Shown one piece after another: positions 1-5,169 of a stretch of DNA of 7,347 bases. The notes below the pieces were generated by a model, which saw nothing but the letters and a program-made list of their open reading frames with translations, did no database searches and was not told where the DNA came from. Source of the DNA: Deltaproteobacteria bacterium (GTDB lineage: Bacteria; Desulfobacterota; Desulfobacteria; Desulfobacterales; ETH-SRB1); the NCBI GenBank assembly GCA_003647525.1, contig QMMZ01000086.1, positions 1 to 7,347 of the forward strand, in the 5' to 3' direction. The translations under genes and the position numbers were made by a program. How positions within the stretch are numbered: the stretch's first letter is position 1; each line of letters starts with the position of its first letter.

Positions 1-1089
1 AAAGATCTGGCCGACCTAAACATTAAACCTGCCGCGGAATATCCAAAGACAAGCGAACATATCGAAGATATGGTCTTGCTGGCTGAAAAACTCGTTAATA
101 AAGGATTTGCATATGAAAAACTCCGTTCGCTTTATTTTGATATTTCCCGTTTTTCAGATTATGGAAGACTATCAGGTATTGACTTAAACAAGATAAAAAT
201 CGGAGCAACAGTAGATCTGGATGAATATGAAAAGGACAATCCACGAGACTTTACTCTCTTCAAAAGATCCAGGCTCTCAGAACTCAAAAGGGGAATATAT
301 GTCAAGACAGACTGGGGCAATGTTCGCCCGTCATGGCACATACAGTGTGCTGCCATGTCCATGAAATATCTTGGCGAATTCTTTGATATCCATACCAGCA
401 GCAGAGCGCTCGTATTTCCCCATCATGAAAATGAAATAGCTATAGCTCAATCCTTAACCGGCAAGCCCCTGGCCAAATACTGGATGCATTGTGATCAGGT
501 TCTGATTAACGACAAAAACATGGGTAACAAAAAAAACAGGCTTACTCTTGAAGAACTTTATGATCTCGGCTTTTCCGGAAGAGAAATAAGGTACTGGCTT
601 TTTTCAAGCCATTACAGAAAACCCATTAATTTCTCAGTCGAACGGATCGAATATGCCAAGCATTCCTTAAAAAGACTTGATATCTGTATTAATTCTTTGA
701 TGAATTTAAAAGAAGAGATTTCTTATCCTGAACTTGACCAGCTTATTTATGATATTAAACATGGCGTTATTACCGCCATGGACGATGATCTGAATATTTC
801 AGCAGCACTGGCTTCGATTTTTAATATCATAAAACAAATAAACATATTGATCCTGAAAAAAATGATAGGTAAAGATGATGCCTCCAGGATTATAGATGCA
901 TTTCGAAATATTGATTCAGTGCTGGGAATATTTAACTTTGGAGATGAATTTTCAAATCCTGAAATTCTGCGCCTGATTGAGGAAAGGAATAAGGCCAGAG
1001 CAGAAAAAAACTGGGATCTTGCTGATAATATACGTGAACAGCTAATATCCCTTGGAGTTACAGTGAAAGACCAGAAGATTACGATTTAG
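1..1089 (+). CDS. cysS: Cysteinyl-tRNA synthetase-like protein, divergent, 5' end outside window
   Basis: The frame is open from base 1, so about 100 N-terminal residues (including the HIGH motif and the first zinc-ligand cysteine) lie outside the window. The visible 362 residues follow CysRS order: S-E-H-I near the start, the W-H-I-Q-C segment (zinc cysteine) around bases 334-348, F-P-H-H-E-N-E-I-A (zinc His and Glu) around 412-438, then a C-terminal helical region ending in E-E-R-N-K-A-R...W-x-x-A-D-x-I-R. Known CysRS enzymes charge tRNA-Cys with cysteine in the cytosol. Two hallmarks are altered. The usual I-H-G-G-G-x-D-L reads I-H-T-S-S-R-A-L (bases 388-411), and the KMSKS loop reads K-N-M-G-N-K-K-N (514-537). 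The C-terminus stops at V-K-D-Q-K-I-T-I without the usual G-T-x-W ending. The zinc site and overall fold appear kept, so it may be a paralogue rather than the housekeeping synthetase. Family assignment is firm; activity is uncertain. Confidence 0.9.
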   Translation, partial: KDLADLNIKPAAEYPKTSEHIEDMVLLAEKLVNKGFAYEKLRSLYFDISRFSDYGRLSGIDLNKIKIGATVDLDEYEKDNPRDFTLFKRSRLSELKRGIYVKTDWGNVRPSWHIQCAAMSMKYLGEFFDIHTSSRALVFPHHENEIAIAQSLTGKPLAKYWMHCDQVLINDKNMGNKKNRLTLEELYDLGFSGREIRYWLFSSHYRKPINFSVERIEYAKHSLKRLDICINSLMNLKEEISYPELDQLIYDIKHGVITAMDDDLNISAALASIFNIIKQINILILKKMIGKDDASRIIDAFRNIDSVLGIFNFGDEFSNPEILRLIEERNKARAEKNWDLADNIREQLISLGVTVKDQKITI

Positions 1090-1115
1090 CGCACCTTCGG
1101 GCGAATGCAAGATTA

Positions 1116-1136
1116 GGGCGATCACAAGGATCGCCC
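1116..1136. repeat. Short palindromic intergenic repeat
   Basis: Perfect inverted repeat: arms GGGCGATC (1116-1123) and GATCGCCC (1129-1136) around the 5-nt loop ACAAG, followed by CCTACG. It lies 27 bp after the cysS-like stop in the 92-bp spacer. The pattern, a GC-rich 8-bp stem with an ACAAG loop next to CCTAC, resembles interspersed palindromic elements I recall from spacers of many bacterial genomes; that resemblance is from memory. No T-run follows on the + strand (the next bases are CCTACGAAAAAAAGG), so it is a poor intrinsic terminator for the upstream gene, although the RNA hairpin could protect the 3' end. Confidence 0.6.
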
Positions 1137-1172
1137 CTACGAAAAAAAGGAAATTCTTATACTATTAAATCA

Positions 1173-1177
1173 GAGGA
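1173..1177 (+). promoter_or_regulatory. Ribosome binding site of the 329-residue protein gene
   Basis: GAGGA lies 4 nt before the ATG at 1182 and supports that start. About 10 bp upstream, TATACT (1158-1163) is a near-consensus -10 hexamer, but no good -35 box is seen at the right distance, so a promoter here is only a weak suggestion. Confidence 0.55.
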
Positions 1178-1181
1178 AACA

Positions 1182-2171
1182 ATGAAACCTATATATTTTC
1201 CATTTACATATATTTCCGAACCGGTTTTAGAAGCGCTTTCCGCGTTTTTCAAACAGATTGTCGTTTATCAGCCCTCAAATCTAAAAATACCTGAAAGTAT
1301 GCAAAAACTGGCTGATAGCGATTTACTTGAAATCCGTATTCCAGTTAAGGGGGATGAGAATAAAATTGATAATATTCTCAAAGACTACAAAAGTTGGGCA
1401 AGCATTCATCAGGGAAGCAAAATGGCTTTTTTTAAGACAAAGCCGGACATGATTCCCTTTTTTGGCGAGTTTTCCACATCACAAATTAAAGCAGATATAA
1501 AAAAGAAGGAGCAGAAACAACAGAACGAAAAAAAGCAGGACTCTCTTTTAAATGCAAGAATTTTTCTTCATATTGCCCAGGAATTCGACTTGCAAAACTG
1601 GGAAATAAACAAAGATCTTTTGTTATTGGAAGAAAAAACCTTGAATCTCATTGATAATCTCAAAGGAGAGGATGAATTATCATTTAAAGGAAATGATAGA
1701 GAAAAGGCATTAAAAATAGATTATCAAAGCGAGTATATGACACGTGATCGAATTATTGCATGGACACATTTGTTGCAATACGATCGAGATATGTCAAACC
1801 TGTTTATAACAAACAGCCGCTCAGTTGTTGAGCATCTGGTAGAAAAAACCCCTGAGGCAAAAATTGTACTTAGCATTGATTCAATACCACTGATTAACAG
1901 CAGGGATAAAAAGACAGAAAAATGGCAGAAAAGTTTAATCAACCAGCTTGAATTACTTCAGAAAGATCCCCTGCCTGCATCAGAAGACTTCAAAATTAAC
2001 TCTCCTTTTGATAAAGACGACGGCATAAAAGTTTCATTAACATTATATCTTGTCACAGGCGAATCTCCTTATAATTTTTTTACCCGCAGTGCCTGGCATA
2101 AAACGCCTGTTAAAAAAATAAATAAGGAAGCCGGATTTAACAATACTCTGATAGGATTTGTTGAATTATAG
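1182..2171 (+). CDS. Conserved-looking hypothetical protein, 329 residues
   Basis: I do not recognise the family with certainty. The start is the ATG at 1182, preceded by GAGGA, and the frame is uninterrupted to TAG at 2169-2171. The product is predicted to be cytosolic: it has no signal peptide and no membrane segment. It opens with M-K-P-I-Y-F-P-F-T-Y-I, then a helical and strand region to about residue 100. A very lysine/glutamine-rich segment follows (residues 103-120, K-A-D-I-K-K-K-E-Q-K-Q-Q), probably a helix or linker, then a largely helical middle (123-225). The C-terminal part holds hydrophobic strands such as I-V-L-S-I-D-S-I-P-L-I (228-238) and V-S-L-T-L-Y-L-V (284-291). No nucleotide-binding, metal-binding or protease motif stands out. 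It follows the cysS-like gene by 92 bp and could be co-transcribed with it. No link in function is evident. Confidence 0.8.
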   Translation: MKPIYFPFTYISEPVLEALSAFFKQIVVYQPSNLKIPESMQKLADSDLLEIRIPVKGDENKIDNILKDYKSWASIHQGSKMAFFKTKPDMIPFFGEFSTSQIKADIKKKEQKQQNEKKQDSLLNARIFLHIAQEFDLQNWEINKDLLLLEEKTLNLIDNLKGEDELSFKGNDREKALKIDYQSEYMTRDRIIAWTHLLQYDRDMSNLFITNSRSVVEHLVEKTPEAKIVLSIDSIPLINSRDKKTEKWQKSLINQLELLQKDPLPASEDFKINSPFDKDDGIKVSLTLYLVTGESPYNFFTRSAWHKTPVKKINKEAGFNNTLIGFVEL

Positions 2172-2181
2172 TCAGTTGGAT

Positions 2182-2216
2182 GCTAAAAGCTAATGGCTAA
2201 AAGCTAATGGCTAATG
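2182..2216. repeat. 14-bp tandem repeat, two and a half copies
   Basis: GCTAAAAGCTAATG occurs twice head to tail (2182-2195 and 2196-2209), followed by the partial copy GCTAATG (2210-2216). The unit itself contains two GCTAA sub-repeats. It starts 10 bp after the stop of the 329-residue protein gene and ends just before GCCTTTTTC. Strings of this AGCTAAAAGCTAA type look like slippage-prone spacer DNA; no regulatory role can be read from the sequence. Confidence 0.75.
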
Positions 2217-2329
2217 GCCTTTTTCACAAATCTTCACATCGGTAAATAAGCTGAAACTATTGCCGGCATTAAAAAAATACTTTTCGGACAGGCACTAATT
2301 ATTACCCCAGAAAAATTTTATCAGAATAC

Positions 2330-2398
2330 TTGACTATCATTATTAATTGGTATAAGAAAAATTTTTGACGTATAAAAAAACAAGGTTGATTCTATAAT
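2330..2398 (+). promoter_or_regulatory. Candidate promoter region of the ferredoxin gene
   Basis: The 263-bp spacer before the ferredoxin gene becomes very AT-rich here and holds several partial sigma-70-type boxes: TTGACT (2330-2335) with TATAAG (2351-2356) at a 15-bp spacing, and TTGACG (2365-2370) with a perfect TATAAT (2393-2398) at a 22-bp spacing. Neither pair has the ideal 17-bp spacing, so the exact promoter is undecided. TATAAT, which would give a leader of roughly 30 nt, is the most attractive -10 element. Confidence 0.4.
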
Positions 2399-2418
2399 CG
2401 TTAATTAATTTTTTAAGA

Positions 2419-2424
2419 AAGGAG
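2419..2424 (+). promoter_or_regulatory. Strong ribosome binding site of the ferredoxin gene
   Basis: AAGGAG, within AAGAAAGGAGA, lies 10 nt before the ATG at 2435. It is the strongest Shine-Dalgarno match in the left half of the window and fits a well-expressed small redox protein. Confidence 0.7.
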
Positions 2425-2434
2425 ACTTTTTCAA

Positions 2435-2623
2435 ATGGCTTTTAAACCTACTATCGACCTGGATAAATGTGAAGGTTGCGAAGAATGTGTAGAAAATTGT
2501 CCTTCTGATGTTTTAGAAATGAAGGATGGTCATGCATTCGTAGCTAACGAGGATGAATGTCTTGGCTGTGAAACATGTGTAGAAGTTTGCGAACAAGGTG
2601 CTATTACCGTTGAAGAGATTTAA
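2435..2623 (+). CDS. 2[4Fe-4S] ferredoxin, clostridial type, 62 residues
   Basis: A small, very acidic cytosolic electron carrier. The two cluster motifs are visible: C12-x2-C15-x2-C18-x3-C22-P and C42-x2-C45-x2-C48-x3-C52, the classic CxxCxxCxxxC arrangement in which each motif gives three ligands to one cubane and one to the other. The second motif has Glu (C-E-Q-G) where proline usually follows the last cysteine. At 62 residues it is close to the 55-60 residues typical of bacterial dicluster ferredoxins; the extra length is a short N-terminal M-A-F-K-P-T stretch. In anaerobes such proteins pass low-potential electrons to and from enzymes such as pyruvate:ferredoxin oxidoreductase or hydrogenases; the partner here cannot be told. 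A good ribosome binding site, its own likely promoter and an intrinsic terminator right after it mark the gene as a separate transcription unit. Confidence 0.95.
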   Translation: MAFKPTIDLDKCEGCEECVENCPSDVLEMKDGHAFVANEDECLGCETCVEVCEQGAITVEEI

Positions 2624-2657
2624 GTAATCTGCAATTTTTTCCATTTTTCTATTAGCT

Positions 2658-2693
2658 GATAAGGTGGGCCGCAAGCCCACCTTATCATTTTCT
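2658..2693 (+). terminator. Intrinsic terminator of the ferredoxin gene
   Basis: Perfect 12-bp inverted repeat: GATAAGGTGGGC (2658-2669), loop CGCAA, GCCCACCTTATC (2675-2686), then ATTTTCT. The stem starts 34 nt after the ferredoxin stop. Since the next gene, for the alkyltransferase, is on the same strand 150 bp further on, the hairpin would separate the two units. Confidence 0.85.
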
Positions 2694-2765
2694 GAAAAAA
2701 CAATCAAAACTATTTCTTTACAGAAGCATAAATCTTCGCTAAAAACATCCGCCCAAAGCATTCGA

Positions 2766-2794
2766 TTGACTATCCCCCTTTTCAGTTTGACAAT
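2766..2794 (+). promoter_or_regulatory. Weak candidate promoter of the alkyltransferase gene
   Basis: TTGACT (2766-2771) and GACAAT (2789-2794) are spaced by 17 bp. The -10 box matches the consensus at four of six positions. A perfect TTGACA (2787-2792) overlaps it but has no good -10 box 16-18 bp downstream. A promoter is expected in this spacer because a terminator lies upstream, but the exact position is a guess. Confidence 0.3.
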
Positions 2795-2842
2795 AATTGC
2801 AATCTGCCTGAATTGTCTTTCTTATTGTCCCGGTAAAAGGTT

Positions 2843-3412
2843 ATGAAAGAAGATCAAATTGTTCATCATTTTATTTTCCAGACAAAGTTTGGTTATTCTG
2901 CAATTTTTTATAAAAAAAGTCCGTTTTTACTAACAAGAATAGTACTCCCTAAAACAAATAAAAAAAAACTTTCTGCATTCTCTGATAAAAACAAACAACA
3001 AGATTACAATCCGCATAAAAAAGCCATTATTATATCAAAATCAATAATAGATTATTTTAACAGAACGTCTGTTCATATGCTCACGCCTTCATGGGAATGG
3101 CTGGATGCGGGCGGACTGACTGAATTGCAAAAACTGGTATATTCAGCCACGGCAAAAATTCCATATGGAAAACTGAGTTCATACAAAGAAATCGCTGAAG
3201 TCATCAACAGGCCCAATGCCTACCGTTTTGTAGGCACCACCCTTGCCAAAAACCCCTTTCCGATCCTTATACCATGTCACAGGGTAATCCGAAGCAATAA
3301 TACAATCGGCCAGTTTGCCGGAGGAAAAAATCTGAAAATAAAAATGATAGAACTCGAAAGAAATACCGTTAAAAAATTTCATTTCAAACCACTATCGAGC
3401 AATCAGCTTTAA
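2843..3412 (+). CDS. ogt: Methylated-DNA--[protein]-cysteine S-methyltransferase (O6-alkylguanine-DNA alkyltransferase)
   Basis: A suicide DNA-repair protein that moves the alkyl group from O6-alkylguanine (and O4-alkylthymine) onto its own cysteine. The active-site motif is I-P-C-H-R-V-I with acceptor Cys145 and His146. Upstream are the arginine finger (Arg128 in A-Y-R-F-V-G) that flips the base, and Asn137 in A-K-N-P; Glu170 or Glu172 near the end completes the hydrogen-bond network. Residues 1-80 form the less conserved N-terminal domain; 92-172 carry the winged-helix DNA-binding domain with the P-Y-G-K-L-S-S-Y-K-E-I-A signature. At 189 residues it is of normal length, and no AraC-like Ada domain is fused, so it is an Ogt/MGMT-type single enzyme. 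ATG 2843 is the first start after an in-frame stop at 2834. Its ribosome binding site is poor (AAAAGG only 2 nt away), which suggests low translation. The last codons overlap an 11-bp tandem duplication. Confidence 0.94.
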   Translation: MKEDQIVHHFIFQTKFGYSAIFYKKSPFLLTRIVLPKTNKKKLSAFSDKNKQQDYNPHKKAIIISKSIIDYFNRTSVHMLTPSWEWLDAGGLTELQKLVYSATAKIPYGKLSSYKEIAEVINRPNAYRFVGTTLAKNPFPILIPCHRVIRSNNTIGQFAGGKNLKIKMIELERNTVKKFHFKPLSSNQL

Positions 3413-3425
3413 CCCAGCTTTAACC
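3404..3425. repeat. 11-bp perfect tandem duplication over the alkyltransferase stop codon
   Basis: CAGCTTTAACC is present twice without a gap (3404-3414 and 3415-3425). The first copy contains the TAA stop of the alkyltransferase gene. It sits where the adjacent toxin gene should have its N-terminus, so it may mark the junction at which that gene was inserted or lost its start. Confidence 0.8.
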
Positions 3426-3437
3426 CGTTTCGTCAAT

Positions 3438-3674
3438 TTGTTTGTGGAGTTCGCGCAGGTGCGGAATAGATTAATAGCGCTGATGAAGGATATTGAGTGT
3501 TTTGGTCCGATTAGAGGCGACTGGCCAAACTATGGACAGTTATCAAACAATCGGCATCATTGCCATCTCAAAAAGGGTCACCCTACATATGTGGCAGTTT
3601 GGAAGGTCGCAGACAAAGAAATACGATTGGTGGAGGTAACTTATGCAGGCACACACGAAAAAGCTCCGTACTGA
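3438..3674 (+). CDS. RelE/HigB-like toxin of a toxin-antitoxin pair, probably lacking its normal N-terminus
   Basis: The C-terminal two thirds look like a member of the RelE/ParE-fold toxins often annotated as cytotoxic translational repressor: G-P-I-R-G-D-W-P-N-Y, H-H-C-H-L-K-K-G-x-P-T-Y-V-A-V-W and a terminal Y-A-G-T-H-E-K-A-P-Y. Members of this family cut mRNA, usually on the ribosome. Relatives as I remember them are about 85-95 residues with an N-terminal strand and helix before V-R-N-R-L. Here that part is short and has no ATG. The coordinates given use a TTG start (78 residues) with no ribosome binding site. GTG 3459 (71 residues) has GGAG 9 nt upstream and may be the real start. The frame stays open upstream past the alkyltransferase stop without a usual start codon. 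It overlaps the antitoxin gene by 32 bp, toxin first, as in higBA-type operons. Toxicity is doubtful given the lost 5' end. Confidence 0.72.
   Translation: MFVEFAQVRNRLIALMKDIECFGPIRGDWPNYGQLSNNRHHCHLKKGHPTYVAVWKVADKEIRLVEVTYAGTHEKAPY
3632..3636 (+). promoter_or_regulatory. Ribosome binding site of the antitoxin gene
   Basis: GGAGG lies 6 nt before ATG 3643, inside the toxin reading frame. This near-ideal site would favour antitoxin translation over that of the toxin, whose own site is poor. Confidence 0.7.
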
Positions 3675-3999
3675 TGATATTATCAGTCTTACAGTTGCAG
3701 GTCCTGCTAAGAATAAAGTCAGGGTTTTAAGAGCCGTTAAAACTTTTGGTTTCACAGACATGTCTGATTCTATTGCATGGAGAGACGCTTTTCCGGAATA
3801 TAGTGAAGATGAATTGTGCGGCAAGGTTCTGGCTGGCATGAGATGCAGGGAGGACATGACCCAAAAGGAGCTTTCGGAATGTACTGGAATACCCCAGAGG
3901 CACATTTCAGAGATGGAAAACGGGAAAAGGCCGATCGGAAAGAAAAATGCCCAAAAACTGGCAAGGGCGTTGAATGCCAATTATAAGGTATTTTTATAA
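3643..3999 (+). CDS. XRE-family helix-turn-helix antitoxin (HigA-like)
   Basis: A 118-residue DNA-binding protein. Residues 1-60 form a variable N-terminal part, probably the toxin-neutralising region. Residues 62-112 are a Cro/C1-type helix-turn-helix: L-A-G-M-R-C-R-E-D-M-T-Q-K-E-L-S-E, then T-G-I-P-Q-R-H-I-S-E-M-E-N-G-K-R-P-I with the typical S-x-M-E-N-G turn, then K-N-A-Q-K-L-A-R-A-L. The chain ends in N-Y-K-V-F-L. By analogy with HigA proteins it should bind the toxin and repress the shared promoter. The start ATG 3643 has a GGAGG site at the right distance, and the gene overlaps the 3' end of the toxin gene, so the two are translationally linked. Unlike the toxin it looks complete. No hairpin terminator is seen, only CCGCCTTTTTT directly after the stop. 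Confidence 0.88.
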   Translation: MQAHTKKLRTDDIISLTVAGPAKNKVRVLRAVKTFGFTDMSDSIAWRDAFPEYSEDELCGKVLAGMRCREDMTQKELSECTGIPQRHISEMENGKRPIGKKNAQKLARALNANYKVFL

Positions 4000-4316
4000 C
4001 CGCCTTTTTTAAAACTCTTTCTGGTCTGTCGAAAATACTGGATGAAAGTGCCACGCGGCATTACAGGCTAAAAACCTGACGATTATGGAACCGGTTTGAA
4101 AAGCTCTCCTATTCATCAGGAAGCAAAGAATTTGTACAGGAAACTCAGCTACAGCCCTGGGCGTTCAAAAACAGGATACTGCTTGCTCTACCTCTACTGA
4201 TTTTGCTAAATGACAGTGGCTTAATTTTCAAACATTCTGAATACGCCTCTGTTTCTTTTCTCTCGGATCCATTCTTCAGGTCTTCTCCGTTCTTTCATCC
4301 GAACGTTGCCCTTAAG
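4000..4316. other. Spacer of about 320 bp with no convincing gene
   Basis: Between the antitoxin stop and the 3' end of the HEPN-like gene I see no large reading frame with a credible start on either strand. A T-run (CCGCCTTTTTT) lies right after the antitoxin gene. From about 4020 to 4200 the three + strand frames give short, unrecognisable peptides with stops and no ribosome binding site, consistent with decayed coding DNA. Near the right end there is a short basic reading frame on the - strand (listed separately) and a small hairpin CGTTC / GAACG (4289-4293 and 4302-4306 region). Confidence 0.5.
4221..4298 (-). CDS. Possible 25-residue basic peptide or displaced C-terminus
   Basis: A tiny frame starting ATG at 4298 and ending TAA at 4221-4223, with AAGGG (4309-4313, read on the - strand) 10 nt upstream. 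The peptide is strongly charged, beginning M-K-E-R-R-R-P-E-E-W-I-R-E-K-R-N-R. It is in the same frame as the HEPN-like gene, separated from it only by the TAG at 4317-4319 and six codons. It could be a small peptide, the original continuation of that gene after a nonsense change, or the remnant of another element. No family is recognised; treat as tentative. Confidence 0.25.
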   Translation of the reverse strand: MKERRRPEEWIREKRNRGVFRMFEN

Positions 4317-4967
4317 CTACGGGCATATAGGCTTCGTCCACCTCGCGGAGCCCTCGTGCACCACAGAGTCTTCCCCGTTAGCTTCATGGGCTCGGTTAGA
4401 TATCGAATCCTGCGCTACGTAGCCCAGAGTTTTTCGTACAGCCCGAAGCCCCTCGGCCATGATGTCTTCGATGTATACCTTAATACCGCCATTTGCTTCA
4501 ATGCGGTTAAGATACGCTTTGCCCTTTTGAAACACCCTCTTGCCCTTTGACCATCTATTCGCAGCCGTAGAGAATATTCTTCTAAAGTTTTCTGTGTTAA
4601 CTTTGAATCTGGCTGAAGCGATAGGTCGACTGCCACCTGTGCTCTCATAGATATCACGCGATAACCCCCGGACAAACCCGTTTTTCTGGAAAGGTGCGGC
4701 CAGAATAGAATGATGTGTTGTAACATTGCGAGCTGCTTTGAAGAACTTGAATATGTCTAATTGATTCAATTCCTCCTTTTTTTCTGGAGACACCATTTCC
4801 TCGATAGACACAAAACAGAATAAGAATGCGTCAAAATATAGAACCATTTGAAAATAAGAGTCACGAGGAGGACCACAACTATCCAAAAACCGACCACAAA
4901 GGTATTTGGCCTCCAGATAGCGGAAAAAAGCAGGGTCTGTTTTGGATATTTCGTGTTCGTCGATCAT
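4317..4967 (-). CDS. Hypothetical protein with a HEPN-like R-N-x(3)-H-H motif
   Basis: A 216-residue, mostly helical soluble protein with no signal peptide. Residues 13-90 resemble a HEPN helical bundle: Y-L-E-A-K-Y-L, then Y-F-D-A-F-L-F-C-F-V-S-I-E-E-M (44-58), and F-K-A-A-R-N-V-T-T-H-H-S-I-L (76-89). Arg80-Asn81 followed by His85/His86 fits the Rx4-6H motif that forms the active site of HEPN ribonucleases in toxin-antitoxin, abortive infection and CRISPR-associated proteins; many HEPN proteins are inactive, so nuclease activity is inference. Residues 95-185 form a second, basic region without known motifs. The last ~25 residues (N-R-A-H-E-A-N-G-E-D onward) differ in composition and come from locally GC-rich DNA. 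The start ATG 4967 is the first one available and has no clear ribosome binding site; TATACT (5006-5011, - strand) is a possible -10 box. No obvious nucleotidyltransferase (MNT) partner is adjacent. Confidence 0.65.
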   Translation of the reverse strand: MIDEHEISKTDPAFFRYLEAKYLCGRFLDSCGPPRDSYFQMVLYFDAFLFCFVSIEEMVSPEKKEELNQLDIFKFFKAARNVTTHHSILAAPFQKNGFVRGLSRDIYESTGGSRPIASARFKVNTENFRRIFSTAANRWSKGKRVFQKGKAYLNRIEANGGIKVYIEDIMAEGLRAVRKTLGYVAQDSISNRAHEANGEDSVVHEGSARWTKPICP

Positions 4968-5169
4968 GATATCGTTGTAAGCAATGAATTGATGGTGATC
5001 CAGTTAGTATATAATTTTTGTCTAATATCAAATTTAAAACCACTTGACGAGTAAATGTTGATTTTTTTATAACTTTCGAGTTGGGCAACAGCCTGTTTAT
5101 ATCCGGCTTTTATTTTGGCGCTGTGCCTATCTCTATCAGAGAGGTGTTAATCCGCCAGCTTGCCGACAA
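4968..5169. other. Intergenic region upstream of the HEPN-like gene
   Basis: About 200 bp between two - strand genes. Read on the - strand it contains TTGATA (5026-5031) and TATACT (5006-5011) 14 bp apart, a weak candidate promoter for the HEPN-like gene. A short hairpin AACT-TTCG-AGTT lies near 5070-5081, but no U-run follows it on the - strand, so it is not a clear terminator for the lipoprotein gene. Confidence 0.3.

Noticed and set aside
2196..2226. Possible terminator after the 329-residue protein gene (GGC-TAATG-GCC followed by TTTTT)
   Set aside because: The stem is only 3 bp and arises from the tandem repeat; too weak to call a terminator.
2664..2846. Open frame of 60 codons on the + strand between the ferredoxin and alkyltransferase genes
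   Set aside because: It begins inside the ferredoxin terminator stem, has no ribosome binding site, and overlaps the next gene; its composition is that of spacer DNA.
3543..3980. Open frame of 145 codons on the - strand
   Set aside because: Antisense to the toxin and antitoxin genes, which have clear family motifs and ribosome binding sites; this frame shows neither.
4020..4200. Possible decayed integrase or transposase in the spacer after the antitoxin gene
   Set aside because: Translations of all frames give no catalytic motif or recognisable similarity, and no terminal inverted repeats are visible.
4203..4550. Open frame of 115 codons on the + strand
   Set aside because: It lies antisense to the HEPN-like gene, has no ribosome binding site, and its Ser/Arg/Pro-rich product resembles no protein family.
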